In this document: positions 32,654 to 41,636 of the stretch, one piece after another
Layout: every line of letters starts with the position of its first letter
Position numbering within the stretch: position 1 is the first letter of the stretch
DNA from: Candidatus Schekmanbacteria bacterium
Lineage (GTDB): Bacteria > Schekmanbacteria > GWA2-38-11 > J061
NCBI GenBank assembly: GCA_016219965.1
Contig: JACRJM010000009.1
Span: 62,001 to 126,000 of the forward strand
Reading direction: 5' to 3'
Length of the DNA stretch: 64,000 nt
Notes under the pieces: generated by a model
Database searches by the model: none
Seen by the model: the letters and a program-made list of their open reading frames with translations, nothing else
What the model was told of the DNA's origin: nothing
Made by a program: the position numbers and the translations under genes

Positions 32654-32804
32654 TTCATTACCCCCCTCTTGGTTTTTATTTACAGGCAATTTAACGATTT
32701 TCTTTTAATATACATATGACTTTTGTAAAATCAAATTATATTTGGTAAATTTTTGGTAAAAACTTTATTGAGTTATCCAAAACTGGAAACAGTTCCAAAT
32801 CTCA

Positions 32805-32833
32805 TTGACAGATTAAAACTTTCCCCATATAAA
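32805..32833 (+). promoter_or_regulatory. Strong sigma-70 promoter for the PPOX-type gene
   Basis: TTGACA at 32805-32810 and TATAAA at 32828-32833 have an exact 17-bp spacer. Transcription would start about 60 bp before the ATG at 32902. Confidence 0.65.
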
Positions 32834-32901
32834 AAAATTATCAGTAACAATGAATCATATCCTTAAGTTAGTTGTTAACATATGGAAGGAGAATGGTAAT
32901 C

Positions 32902-33465
32902 ATGGATAAAATTGATCTTGGCCAGACCTTTGAAGAGCGCCAGGTAGGGATAAGAGGGAATATTCAAAAAATGGGTATCCCTCTCAGGGATTTAAATAAA
33001 AAAGAGCTTGAAAATGAAATAAAAAAGTTTTTAAAAAGAAAGCAGTGTCTTTCTCTTGCCACGGTCAGCCCTGACGGTGTTCCGCGCATAAGCCTCCTTG
33101 ATTATCAGAGTGAAGGGCTTGATATAATAATGGCAAGCGAGGGGGGTGAGAAATTCAGGAACCTTCATTATTCAAGAAAAGTTGCCATATCAATAGGATT
33201 CTCCGATGGTACTGCCCCTTCTGAATACGGGCTTACAGTTCAGGGCGAAGCGGAAATCTATAAAGCTCCTGACCCGCGTTATCTTCAGTGCATGATGAAG
33301 ATGAAACCTTTCCTTGAGGAATGGGCCAAGGCAGTGACGAAGATTTCTATAGATCAGGCCATAAAAAAAGCATTCACCGTAAGGGCCATAAAAGTTTCTC
33401 CTTTAAAAATGATATACATGAATATCCCTGAGGGAGTCCCACTTCTGAGCTGGGAAAGAGATTAA
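32902..33465 (+). CDS. Pyridoxamine 5'-phosphate oxidase-like flavin-binding protein
   Basis: A 187-residue protein with a split-barrel FMN-binding domain: KKFLKRKQCLSLATVSPDGVPRISLLDY, then MASEGGEKFRNLHYSRKVAISIGF and TVQGEAEIYKAPDPR. This is the general PPOX-like layout shared by flavin- and F420-binding oxidoreductases and heme-handling proteins; it is not the true PdxH. The cofactor and substrate are unknown. ATG 32902 has AAGGAG about 10 bp upstream; an ATG at 32893 is too close to it. The next gene, a B12-radical SAM protein, begins 12 bp later and may be co-transcribed. Confidence 0.85.
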   Translation: MDKIDLGQTFEERQVGIRGNIQKMGIPLRDLNKKELENEIKKFLKRKQCLSLATVSPDGVPRISLLDYQSEGLDIIMASEGGEKFRNLHYSRKVAISIGFSDGTAPSEYGLTVQGEAEIYKAPDPRYLQCMMKMKPFLEEWAKAVTKISIDQAIKKAFTVRAIKVSPLKMIYMNIPEGVPLLSWERD

Positions 33466-33477
33466 ACTATCAGAGAT

Positions 33478-34830
33478 TTGAAAACCGGTAAAAAAATACT
33501 CCTCGTAAATCCCTGGATATACGATTTCGCTGCATTTGACATGTGGATGAAGCCAATTGGGCTTCTTTACATATCATCATTTCTTAAATCAACCGGATAT
33601 GATGTGTCTCTCATTGATTGTCTTGACCGCGGAGACCTTGACCTTCTTTCGTTCCGTGGGCTTCAAAAGCGGCAAGATAAATATTTTGGATGCGGGAACT
33701 TTTACAGGGAGATAGCAGAAAAACCGCAATGTCTCGCCGATGTGCCAAGGAATTACTGCCGCTACGGAATGCCTCCTGAGGTTTTTAAAAAAAAGCTAAG
33801 CTCGGTGCCAAAACCTGATTTTGTTCTTGTGACTTCAGTCATGACTTACTGGTATCCGGGGGTTCAGCATGCAATCAAAATGATAAGGGAGTGTTTCCCG
33901 GATACTAAAATTCTGTTAGGAGGTATTTATGCAACCCTATGTCCTGAACATGCAGCAGCAAATTCAGGGGCTGACGTAATATACAAAGGACGAGGGTTGA
34001 ATAGGCTTATCTCAATATTGAATGGCGATTTAACGCCTGATAAAATAGAGAGCGATGAGTGGCTTTTTGCAGGGGAACTTCCATATCCGGATTTTTCAGA
34101 TTATCATAATTGCGATTATTTCTGCATAATGACATCGCAGGGGTGCCCGTTCAATTGCGCTTATTGTGCTTCAGGACTTCTTGATGGTAAATATATCCAG
34201 AGGGATTACAATGATGTTTTAAAGGAGATTGAACTCCAGATTGAAAGTACAGGTGCGTCCAACCTTGCTTTTTATGATGATGCACTTCTGGTCAATGCAG
34301 AGGGACATTTTGAAAAGATATTGGATGGGATTATTGAAAGAGGGATACGCATCAGCCTCCATGCGCCGAATGGACTTCATCCAAGATTTATTACAGAAAA
34401 TATCGCTGAAAAAATGAAAAAGGCAAAGTTTGAGACTTTAAGGTTGAGTCTTGAGACTTCTAATCCTGAAAGACAGGAAAGCACGGGAGGAAAGGTAAAA
34501 AGTGAGGAGTATGCTGCGGCAGTTAATATCCTGAAGTGTGCGGGCTTTACTAAAGATAATATGGGGACTTATGTTTTTTTTGGTATTCCAGGGCAGCCGC
34601 TAAGTGAAGTAGAAGAGAGTATAAGTTTTGTGAAAGCTGCCGGAAGCAGCGTTAATCTTGTGGAGTATTCGCCTATTCCCGGAACTGTTATGTGGAATGA
34701 ACTTGTAAAAAACGGGGTAATTGTGCAGGATATGGATCCTGTGCTTCAAAATAATTCAGTGTTTTTCAGGAAATTCTCCGGAATAACTGAAAACGCGCTT
34801 CAGCGGCTTAAGGGAATGTCTAAAGAGTAA
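33478..34830 (+). CDS. Cobalamin-binding-type radical SAM protein
   Basis: A 450-residue radical SAM enzyme. The N-terminal 170 residues have the Rossmann-like B12-binding layout (KILLVNPWIY, IGLLYISSFLKSTGYDVSLID, FVLVTSVMTYWYPGVQHAI, KILLGGIYATLCPEHAA) with no DxHxxG motif, as in most members of this class. The 4Fe-4S motif is CPFNCAYC in TSQGCPFNCAYCASG, followed by LAFYDDALLVNAEG and LSLETSNPERQEST. Such enzymes methylate unactivated carbons or rearrange skeletons. The proposed start is TTG at 33478 with only a weak ribosome binding site. A small unknown protein follows after 6 bp. Confidence 0.88.
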   Translation: MKTGKKILLVNPWIYDFAAFDMWMKPIGLLYISSFLKSTGYDVSLIDCLDRGDLDLLSFRGLQKRQDKYFGCGNFYREIAEKPQCLADVPRNYCRYGMPPEVFKKKLSSVPKPDFVLVTSVMTYWYPGVQHAIKMIRECFPDTKILLGGIYATLCPEHAAANSGADVIYKGRGLNRLISILNGDLTPDKIESDEWLFAGELPYPDFSDYHNCDYFCIMTSQGCPFNCAYCASGLLDGKYIQRDYNDVLKEIELQIESTGASNLAFYDDALLVNAEGHFEKILDGIIERGIRISLHAPNGLHPRFITENIAEKMKKAKFETLRLSLETSNPERQESTGGKVKSEEYAAAVNILKCAGFTKDNMGTYVFFGIPGQPLSEVEESISFVKAAGSSVNLVEYSPIPGTVMWNELVKNGVIVQDMDPVLQNNSVFFRKFSGITENALQRLKGMSKE

Positions 34831-34836
34831 GCTATA

Positions 34837-35520
34837 ATGAAACAACGGAACATCAATTTCAATGAAACATTGCTTTCTTTTTTAAAAGGAAGAGAGTCCC
34901 TTTCAGAGATTAATATTGAGAGGAAAATAAAGACTTATGATAATGCCTTCGTCCATATTGAAAACAGGGCATTCTCCGGAGGGAATATAGGAAAACTTTC
35001 TATCTCTGATATTAAGATCGCAGGGATTGCTGATGCATCAATAGGGATTATTCGTCCGGCGCAAAGTATCAAAGCGCCATTATTCGTTGCAGAAAAGCTT
35101 GATTTACTTTCTTTGTCACGTCTTATCATTGATATTCCCCATACTTCAAATGACAGTGGATTTGATTCTAAGCGTTTAGATGGGATTGCTGACATTTCAA
35201 AGGAACTTTCAATTATTCCGAGAAAGAACATTATTGTAGAAAGCACTTCACATAATCCATTTTCTCCATACTGCTTTAAAGGGATATTTTTCCGTCATCA
35301 CAGGTTTGCCACAGGGACAGCAATAAGAAGATATATCTCATGGTGGGATTTGTGTCTTTCTGCTGCGGACAGATCTGATGAAGGCGCTGTTTGTGATGCA
35401 AACTCTTTTAGCGGAGAGTTTAAAAATAATTATGTGTCGTCCAGTCTGGTATTAAGACTAATTGGCGCAGTAATTGATGATGAATGGAAAAATGATTACA
35501 TCAATGGATTCCTTTTCTAA
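34837..35520 (+). CDS. Hypothetical protein, partner of the B12-radical SAM gene
   Basis: I do not recognise this 227-residue protein. It is soluble and has mixed alpha/beta character. Notable stretches are AFVHIENRAFSGGNIGKLSISDIKIAG, SLSRLIIDIPHTSNDSGFDS, and an aromatic, His- and Arg-rich part, KGIFFRHHRFATGTAIRR followed by YISWWDLC. It starts 6 bp after the radical SAM gene on the same strand and is the last gene before a hairpin, so it probably serves with that enzyme, for instance as a substrate-binding or accessory factor. This is inference from position only. Confidence 0.55.
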   Translation: MKQRNINFNETLLSFLKGRESLSEINIERKIKTYDNAFVHIENRAFSGGNIGKLSISDIKIAGIADASIGIIRPAQSIKAPLFVAEKLDLLSLSRLIIDIPHTSNDSGFDSKRLDGIADISKELSIIPRKNIIVESTSHNPFSPYCFKGIFFRHHRFATGTAIRRYISWWDLCLSAADRSDEGAVCDANSFSGEFKNNYVSSSLVLRLIGAVIDDEWKNDYINGFLF

Positions 35521-35532
35521 ATAAGATAAGAA

Positions 35533-35568
35533 GAGGGGACAATGCAGGATGAAAATGCATGACCCCTC
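35533..35568. terminator. Hairpin between convergent genes
   Basis: GAGGGG (35533-35538) pairs with CCCCTC (35563-35568), with an inner TGCA/TGCA stem. No T run follows directly, so it is a weaker terminator candidate serving either side. Confidence 0.4.
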
Positions 35569-35583
35569 AGAGAAGTAAATTTA

Positions 35584-35913
35584 CTATTTTTTTTCTTCCT
35601 TTTTCTTTTCAACGACAGGAGACATCTCTTTGCATATTGCTCCCTGATCTGATTCTATATATTTGCAGAGGACTTTGTCTCCGACCTTAAGGGCAGATAT
35701 ATCTTTTTTCTCGCCGTTTATCTTGATGTCTGTTTCTGATGTTACTGTGCAGGTATGTTCCCCTCTTGACCCTTTAATTTCAACTTTGCCGCTCTTTGTA
35801 TCAATGGACTGAATGTTGCCTGTAAGCTGGTGTTCCTTTTGGGCTGCCATAACCGGTGATAATAAGGATAAGACGAGAATGGCAGCTAATGATAACAAGG
35901 CAAACCGTTTCAT
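35584..35913 (-). CDS. Small secreted OB-like (DUF5666-type) protein
   Basis: A 109-residue exported protein with signal peptide MKRFALLSLAAILVLSLL up to VMAA. The mature part is a single small beta-barrel: HQLTGNIQSIDTKSGKVEIKGSRGEHTCTVTSETDI and ISALKVGDKVLCKYIES. The G.I..ID...G...IK.......V...T.I...G......LKVGD.V pattern is that of DUF5666-like or metal-handling OB-type periplasmic proteins. Two Cys residues could form a disulfide. The tail is very Lys/Glu-rich. GGAGG lies 6-8 bp before the ATG. Function unknown. Confidence 0.75.
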   Translation of the reverse strand: MKRFALLSLAAILVLSLLSPVMAAQKEHQLTGNIQSIDTKSGKVEIKGSRGEHTCTVTSETDIKINGEKKDISALKVGDKVLCKYIESDQGAICKEMSPVVEKKKEEKK

Positions 35914-36012
35914 GAGTAATCACCTCCTTTCCTGGTTTTGCCTTTATTATCATATTGCTAATTTATGTCAATATTAAATAATTATATATTTATTTAGCAT
36001 TTATTGACAAAT

Positions 36013-36048
36013 AAAAAACCCTCTCCCGCTGGGACGAGAGAGGGTTTT
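36013..36048 (-). terminator. Rho-independent terminator of the SDR gene
   Basis: AAAACCCTCTC (36015-36025) pairs with GAGAGGGTTTT (36038-36048) over 11 bp, with a 12-nt loop. On the minus strand the stem runs into six T. It lies 18 bp past the stop codon at 36066. Confidence 0.8.
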
Positions 36049-36065
36049 CGTTAAGAATGAGTTAA

Positions 36066-36860
36066 TTAATGCGTTTCAAGCCCGCCGCATACATTGATAA
36101 CCTGTCCTGTTACATATTCTGCGGAATCGCTTGCAAGGAAGGTTGCGACTTTTGCGATATCATCAGGTTCACCTATTCTTCTTTTCATAAGCCTTCCTGT
36201 TGCAATCATGATACCTGCAAGGTCAGTCATTGTGATCTTGCCCTGTGATGCCATACGGTTATCGAGAGTTTCAAGCATGGGAGTTGAGATAAGACCCGGG
36301 CAGATGCAGTTTACATTAATCCCGTATTCTCCAAGATCAAGAGCAGAGCAGACTGTTAAAGTATTTACTGCCGCCTTTGCAGAGGCATAGGCCGAGCAGT
36401 GTATTGGAGGTGTCTTTGATGTTATGGATGAGATATTGATTATCTTTCCTGCTATTTCTTTTTCTATCATGGCCTTTGCAACTTCACGTGTCATAATGAA
36501 TACGCTTCTTGTATTGATGGAATATATCTCATCCCATGCCTCATTAGTAATATCGAGCAGTGCTCCTCCTTCTCCTTCAATGGCGGCGTTGTTTACCAGT
36601 ATGTCTATTCTTCCCCACTTTGAAAGCACTTCGCTGATTATTCTTTTTATGTCTTCCGGACTGCTCACATCCCCCTGTATCGCGATTCCCTCTCTCCCCT
36701 CGGCTTTTATAGAGCTTATGGTGTGCTCGAGCTTTTCAAGACGCCTCCCTGTTACTGCGACTTTAGCTCCCTCCTTTGCATAGCGAATGGCAATTCCTTT
36801 TCCTATTCCTGTCCCGCCTCCTGTCACAATAGCTACTTTGTTTTCCAATATCCCTGACAT
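36066..36860 (-). CDS. Short-chain dehydrogenase/reductase (SDR)
   Basis: A 264-residue classical SDR. NAD(P) binding is shown by VAIVTGGGTGIGKGIA; NNAAIEGEGG is the structural motif; the catalytic Ser lies in INISSITSK and the Tyr and Lys in YASAK. The length and the C-terminal VTGQVINVCGG are typical of 3-oxoacyl-ACP-reductase-like or glucose-dehydrogenase-like members. An Arg after the glycine motif (TGRRLEKL) favours NADPH. The exact alcohol or ketone substrate is unknown. It is monocistronic, ending in a strong terminator, and is divergent from the Tat-exported DUF362 gene across 119 bp. Confidence 0.9.
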   Translation of the reverse strand: MSGILENKVAIVTGGGTGIGKGIAIRYAKEGAKVAVTGRRLEKLEHTISSIKAEGREGIAIQGDVSSPEDIKRIISEVLSKWGRIDILVNNAAIEGEGGALLDITNEAWDEIYSINTRSVFIMTREVAKAMIEKEIAGKIINISSITSKTPPIHCSAYASAKAAVNTLTVCSALDLGEYGINVNCICPGLISTPMLETLDNRMASQGKITMTDLAGIMIATGRLMKRRIGEPDDIAKVATFLASDSAEYVTGQVINVCGGLETH

Positions 36861-36979
36861 CTCATTATCTCCTTGTAATAAAATCCTTTGAATGGTTTCT
36901 TTTTTTGTATTAGGTTGATTTATATAATTAGGTTATGAACTTTAATCAAGCAGTTTAGTTTCTATATGGAGGATTCCGG

Positions 36980-38044
36980 ATGGCAGGAAAAGAAAGGAAT
37001 TTGTTATATAGTTTACTTGCTGATAAGAACTTTTCGCGAAGGACATTTCTCAAAGGTGCTTCTTTAACTTATTTAGGGCTCATGGCAGGGGATAATATCT
37101 TTGCCGGCGAGCTTTCTTTACCGCAGTCCATTGTAGGTGTTGCAAGGGGGGCAAGTGTAAAAGAATCTCTAAGGAAAGCGATTGAACTTTCCGGAGGTCT
37201 TGATTTTATAAAGCCCGGAGACAGGGTGCTTTTAAAACCAAATAATAATGCCAGCACCCCGTGGCCCGGAAGCACTAATCCTGAAGTGGTGTTCGAGATG
37301 GTGCAGTTGGTGAGGGAGAAGGACCCTTCACGCATCATTGTGTCAGACCGTTCCACAATGGCCCTTGATACTCTTAAATGTATGAAGGGCTCTAAGATAT
37401 ATGATGCGGCAATGGATGCTAAGGCAGAAGTAATAACCGGAGAACAAAGACCTTATAAAAAAGTTAAACCTGCTTTAGCCGTGACATGGCCGGAAGGCTT
37501 CAGCGTTTCAGGGGTTCTTGACGAGGTTGACCATGTCATTAACATTCCGCAGCCAAAAGTCCACTGGATTACAGGTTACACCATGGGGTTTAAGAACTAT
37601 GTGGGACTCATAGATGTGCCTGACAGGATGAAATTCCTCCATAAAGGGCTTGAATGGAAGACTGTGGGAAATGATGTGAAACCCTATCAGCCTATCGAGC
37701 CAATATCGAAGATGATTCCGGAAATAAGCCTTGCCGTGAAAACATCGCTTACAGTTATGGATGCCACGAAGTCTATAGTTGAGGGGAATTCCTCGGAAGG
37801 GGAAACAAAAAATCCCGGAATCATTATCGCATCAAGAGACCAGCTAGCCGTTGATGTGACAGGACTTGCGCTGATGAAATATATAGGTGCGACAAAGTTC
37901 ATTCAGGACACTCCTGTATGGGAACAGCTTCAGATAAAGCGTGCTGTCGAGCTTGGGCTTGGAGCAAAGGATGCTTCAATGATTGATATTAGAGCTAGCG
38001 GTGTAGATGAGATTGATTCCATAAGAAAAATAATTTTAAGTTAA
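36980..38044 (+). CDS. Tat-exported DUF362 protein
   Basis: A 354-residue DUF362-family protein with an N-terminal twin-arginine signal, SRRTFLKGASLTYLG, so it should be exported folded, perhaps with a bound cofactor. The family core is visible as GGLDFIKPGDRVLLKPNNNAS, ITGYTMGFKNYVGLID, and VMDATKSIVEG. Some DUF362 proteins carry 4Fe-4S ferredoxin cysteines at the C terminus; this one does not. The biochemical function of the family is unknown. TGGAGG precedes the ATG. It is followed after 12 bp by a methyltransferase-like gene and then an isochorismatase-like gene, forming a three-gene plus-strand operon. Confidence 0.85.
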   Translation: MAGKERNLLYSLLADKNFSRRTFLKGASLTYLGLMAGDNIFAGELSLPQSIVGVARGASVKESLRKAIELSGGLDFIKPGDRVLLKPNNNASTPWPGSTNPEVVFEMVQLVREKDPSRIIVSDRSTMALDTLKCMKGSKIYDAAMDAKAEVITGEQRPYKKVKPALAVTWPEGFSVSGVLDEVDHVINIPQPKVHWITGYTMGFKNYVGLIDVPDRMKFLHKGLEWKTVGNDVKPYQPIEPISKMIPEISLAVKTSLTVMDATKSIVEGNSSEGETKNPGIIIASRDQLAVDVTGLALMKYIGATKFIQDTPVWEQLQIKRAVELGLGAKDASMIDIRASGVDEIDSIRKIILS

Positions 38045-38056
38045 AAGGATGATTTT

Positions 38057-38917
38057 ATGGATCTGAACAAAGTTAAATCTGAGCTGGCAGGAGTAGAAAA
38101 AGGTTACACTGATTTTATAAAGAGCTATTTTGAAAACTGGGAAGTATGGGGCAATGCCTCAGAAAGGGTTTATCAGGGTGAAGATGTAAGCGAATCTGAG
38201 ATACCAAAAGCCTTTCACACTGAGATGAAGATGATGAAGATGATCCTTAAGATGGAAGCTGCCGGCGAATTCGACTGGAACAATCCTGGCGTAAGGAAGA
38301 TGTTTTCAGAATTTTCACAAAGTCCCTTCTATACGTATTTTGGTGATACTGTAGTTGAAATAGCATTCAGGCTTGCAAAACTTATCGGTGCCGGGAGCAT
38401 GATTGAAATCGGGGCAGGGAGCGGCAACCTCACGAGAAAAATGGTGAACCTCATGAAGAAGAACGATAATTTTTATCCCCTTCTTCTTACTGACAACAAA
38501 CCTATAGTTCTTGAACAGCCGGAAAATATAATGAAGGAAAGCGGATTCGAAAATATAAAATCAGTTATATGGGATATATCAAATAAACCATCTCAAGATA
38601 TCAAATCATTTCTTAAATCACCGGTTGTCTGTTACGAGCGCTACACGGTTACTTATACTAGTCCGGCTGTAATCAGGAATATTGCCGAAGTAGCGGATAT
38701 ACTGGTAATGGGAGACTGGCTTTGCAATACAGATCAGGTTTTCGGCTATGACAAGGTTTTCAGCAAGATAGGAGCGAAACGAATTCTCTTTTCTGATGTT
38801 AAAAAAGAACTTGATAAGTTTTATTCCCATTATTACTTTTTTGACAAAGCTGCTCAGGATGCCATTAAAAGCCCATATACTGGACTTATGATTGCCATTA
38901 AAGACGACAGGAGATAA
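38057..38917 (+). CDS. Class I SAM-dependent methyltransferase-like protein
   Basis: A 286-residue protein. A helical N-terminal lid of about 110 residues precedes a Rossmann SAM-binding motif, MIEIGAGSGNLTRKMV. A downstream acidic LLLTDNKPIVLEQPE would bind the ribose, and VVCYERYTVTYTSPAV may line the active site. The layout resembles small-molecule methyltransferases, but no substrate can be named. AAAGGATGATTTT leads into the ATG. Its stop overlaps or adjoins the ribosome binding site of the next gene, so it is operonic with the DUF362 and isochorismatase-like genes. Confidence 0.78.
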   Translation: MDLNKVKSELAGVEKGYTDFIKSYFENWEVWGNASERVYQGEDVSESEIPKAFHTEMKMMKMILKMEAAGEFDWNNPGVRKMFSEFSQSPFYTYFGDTVVEIAFRLAKLIGAGSMIEIGAGSGNLTRKMVNLMKKNDNFYPLLLTDNKPIVLEQPENIMKESGFENIKSVIWDISNKPSQDIKSFLKSPVVCYERYTVTYTSPAVIRNIAEVADILVMGDWLCNTDQVFGYDKVFSKIGAKRILFSDVKKELDKFYSHYYFFDKAAQDAIKSPYTGLMIAIKDDRR

Positions 38918-38918
38918 T

Positions 38919-39476
38919 ATGCCTGAGAATAATTTTCTTGGCAGAGATGATTCTGCTCTAATTATAATAGACGTGCAGGAAAAGCTTTTCCCCTATGTCC
39001 TTGACCAGTTGAACCTCCAGAGAAAAATAGAGATGCTCGCAAAGACTGCCGGGCTTTTAAAACTTCCTATGATTTTGACCGAGCATTATCCAAAGGGGTT
39101 GGGAAAAACAATCCCTGCAATAGCTAACCTTATAAACAGTGCGGTTAAAATTGAAAAAACATCCTTTGGCTGCTGCGGGGACAGCGGATTTAATGATGCA
39201 CTTAAAAAAAGCGGCAAACAAAAATTAATAATATCAGGTATTGAAGCCCACATCTGCGTAGCCCAGACTGCAATAGGGCTTAAAAATAAAGGCTTTGATG
39301 TTTATCTTGCCGCCGATGCCATAAGCTCAAGGGATAGATTCGATATGCAGATTGCAATTGAGAGAATGCGGCGTGAAGGGATAGTTATTACGACTACCGA
39401 GGCTGTAATGTATGAGTTGATGCAGGATGCCTCGGACCCGCTGTTTAAGGAATTCCTGAAGATAGTAAAGGAATGA
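38919..39476 (+). CDS. Isochorismatase-family cysteine hydrolase
   Basis: A 185-residue cysteine hydrolase. The catalytic triad is visible as ALIIIDVQEKL (Asp), then TEHYPKGLG and VKIEKTSFGCC (Lys), and SGIEAHICVAQTAI (nucleophilic Cys). The GIEAHICV form is common in the YcaC-like and nicotinamidase-like branches that hydrolyse amides or vinyl ethers. ATG 38919 with CAGGAG 6 bp upstream is chosen over a TTG 27 bases earlier. It is the third gene of the DUF362 operon and converges on a B12-radical SAM gene 3 bp beyond its stop. Confidence 0.9.
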   Translation: MPENNFLGRDDSALIIIDVQEKLFPYVLDQLNLQRKIEMLAKTAGLLKLPMILTEHYPKGLGKTIPAIANLINSAVKIEKTSFGCCGDSGFNDALKKSGKQKLIISGIEAHICVAQTAIGLKNKGFDVYLAADAISSRDRFDMQIAIERMRREGIVITTTEAVMYELMQDASDPLFKEFLKIVKE

Positions 39477-39479
39477 TGA

Positions 39480-40907
39480 TTATTTATTAATCTTTGACTG
39501 CTGTTTCAATATTTTCCGTGCTTTTTTGACATCATTTTTCTTTTTATTCTGGCGTCCTAAAACAAAGGGATTTATGGAAGTCCTTGCGACGTTGAAGAGC
39601 AGTTTTGGGGTCAACAGACCATTGGAAACAAAGAATGCGAAAATCTTCCATAACGTTGAAGCAGTGTAGAACTTTCCATAAATTGTTTTTCTGATTTCTT
39701 TAATATCACTTACAGAATATTTATCTGAATAAACTCTCTCCTTTTTGTCAATATGATAGCCGCGGAGACCTTTTATCTCGGCATACATGGGAGAGGTCGG
39801 GGCGCACCTCAGGTTGCTGACACCTATGGAGCCAATGCCGACCTCGCGGGCAAAGCCGGCAATATTGAGCATTTCTTCCTTTGTCTCATTGGGGCTGCCT
39901 ATTATGAAATAGGCGTGAGAAAATATATTGAATTTCCGGAGAACCGCAAATCCCTTTCTCAAATCATCAGTTGTAAATCCCTTTCTCATCTGCTTTAGAA
40001 CATGATCCTGTGATGATTCGATACCAAGCGTAAGAAATCTGAATCCTGCTTTTTCCATTTTGGCGAGTACCTCAGGATGTCGGTAGATTTCTATCCTTGC
40101 ATTGGAAACAAATACTTTTTTAATTTTCTGCTCAATGATGAGGTCGCATATCCGCTCAACTCTTTTTACATCATGGGTGAAGTTCTCATCGAGGAAAATT
40201 ATGAAATCCGCGTCGATCTCTTTTATTTCCTCAACAACATCTTCAGGCTCACGGCCTCTCCATTTTATCTTTTCTCCATCGGGTGTAAAATTGAAAGTAC
40301 AAAACTTGCAGTTATACGGGCATCCTCTTGATGAAAAGACGCCATCAACTGTATATCCGAAATTAATGCCGCTGATTTTAAACTGATATTTATAATCTCT
40401 TAAATTTCTGCCTATCTTATAAAAATGGCTTAGATCATCCATACCCCTCATGGGGTTATGAATGACTTTTCCATCGCAGTTGTATGAAATTCCCTTTATT
40501 TCGTGTAAAGGGGTGTTCTGGAGGATTTCCCTTATTGTTTTCTCTCCTTCTCCTCTGACAATGATATCAATATTGGGGCATTCCTGTAAGAGGGTTTCTG
40601 TGGTTTCCGTGGCTTCACGTCCGCCAACTATGGTAAGTATGCCTGGAGGGATTGAGCGTATAAGCTCTTTCACCTTTTTTTTCTCGTAGTACCAGTTGAC
40701 GCTGATTAAAACAGCATCAGGGAGGGGGTTCATAAAACGGCTGAGGTTCCCATTCTCAAATCGCATATCCACAATTTTTATCTTCTCTGAAAATTCGCTT
40801 GCAGTCCTGGCTATGCTTTCAAGACCTATGGGAGGCATGAACCCGGCAGAAGAAAGCTCTTTCTTGTATGGATAAATACATAATATATTTTTTAACTTTT
40901 CTGTCAC
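39480..40907 (-). CDS. Cobalamin-binding-type radical SAM protein
   Basis: A 475-residue protein with a B12-binding-like N domain (IYPYKKELSSAGFMPPIGLESIA, DAVLISVNWYYEKKKVKELI, TIVGGREATETTETLL, DIIVRGEGEKTI) and a radical SAM core with CPYNCKFC in SSRGCPYNCKFCTFNF. FIIFLDENFTHDVKRV and LTLGIESSQDHVLKQMRKG follow. The C-terminal 90 residues are basic and contain an aromatic helix. It belongs to the broad methylase or BchE-like group and is likely membrane-associated in function (lipid, pigment or polyketide modification). It stands alone on the minus strand. Confidence 0.88.
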   Translation of the reverse strand: MTEKLKNILCIYPYKKELSSAGFMPPIGLESIARTASEFSEKIKIVDMRFENGNLSRFMNPLPDAVLISVNWYYEKKKVKELIRSIPPGILTIVGGREATETTETLLQECPNIDIIVRGEGEKTIREILQNTPLHEIKGISYNCDGKVIHNPMRGMDDLSHFYKIGRNLRDYKYQFKISGINFGYTVDGVFSSRGCPYNCKFCTFNFTPDGEKIKWRGREPEDVVEEIKEIDADFIIFLDENFTHDVKRVERICDLIIEQKIKKVFVSNARIEIYRHPEVLAKMEKAGFRFLTLGIESSQDHVLKQMRKGFTTDDLRKGFAVLRKFNIFSHAYFIIGSPNETKEEMLNIAGFAREVGIGSIGVSNLRCAPTSPMYAEIKGLRGYHIDKKERVYSDKYSVSDIKEIRKTIYGKFYTASTLWKIFAFFVSNGLLTPKLLFNVARTSINPFVLGRQNKKKNDVKKARKILKQQSKINK

Positions 40908-41041
40908 AATTTAATCCGTTGTAGAAGGCTAGTTATCAGATTTCTTCAATGCGCGAAGGAATTCGAGAAGTATGAATAGACAATACCAATTCAAATCAGG
41001 AAAAGCAAACAATAATAAGCGATTGAAATTACAATTTACAG

Positions 41042-41617
41042 TTACTCTTTCTTAGTCCATGTATATTTTACCGCGCTTTTTTCCGGTTCAAGATAGAGAT
41101 AAATTATCTTTTCAGGTTCTATTCTTATGAGACTGAAGGCATTAAGGACCTTTTCAAAAAAAGTTTCTCTCTCAGATTCAGGAAGCTCTCCTCTCTTTAT
41201 CCTGTCATCTACCATCTTTCCCATTGAATCGTACATGCCAAACTCGCGGAATTTTTCAAGGTAAAGCTTTTCATTGTTCTTTTTTGTGATAAGGGCCGCA
41301 TTCCCGAAATACTGCATGCTCTTGTTTGTCGCGCTGTGGTCTCCCACTGATTTATAAACCGTGACTGACACAGAGGGGTTCTCTTTGATGTTAACTACTT
41401 TTTCCCCTGGTTCAGCACCTATCCACAGAACAAGCCCTTCGCTGAAGAAATCAACCGGAGTGTTTCTCGGTTTATTATTCCTGCATGTGGCAAGTGCGCA
41501 TGCGCTTCCATGTGCAAGTCCGCATCCCACATCAAGAGTTCCTTTCCTCGAACTATTCTCATTCAGGAATTCTATTATCTCCTTTTCAAGCTTCTCTTTA
41601 TCCATCTTTCCCTTCAT
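41042..41617 (-). CDS. Pyridoxamine 5'-phosphate oxidase-like protein
   Basis: A 191-residue PPOX-like split-barrel protein: GSACALATCRNNKPRNTPVDFFSEGLVLWIGAEPGEKVVNIKENPSVSVTVYK is spread across its core, showing the ATC..N.PR and strand pattern of the fold. It differs from the other PPOX-like protein near 33 kb by an extra C-terminal region and a Cys-containing N-terminal segment (LDVGCGLAHG). The cofactor (FMN, F420 or heme) is not predictable. Two in-frame ATG codons (41617 and 41605) are possible; AAGGG precedes both. It lies just after a minus-strand glycosyltransferase-like gene, 19 bp away. Confidence 0.8.
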   Translation of the reverse strand: MKGKMDKEKLEKEIIEFLNENSSRKGTLDVGCGLAHGSACALATCRNNKPRNTPVDFFSEGLVLWIGAEPGEKVVNIKENPSVSVTVYKSVGDHSATNKSMQYFGNAALITKKNNEKLYLEKFREFGMYDSMGKMVDDRIKRGELPESERETFFEKVLNAFSLIRIEPEKIIYLYLEPEKSAVKYTWTKKE

Positions 41618-41636
41618 GTCATGTCCCTTCTTGTGT

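Noticed and set aside
32654-32870. A sigma-54 promoter for the IPT/TIG-like gene, as for the PEP-CTERM genes
   Set aside because: No GG-N10-GC element with the right context was found on the minus strand here.
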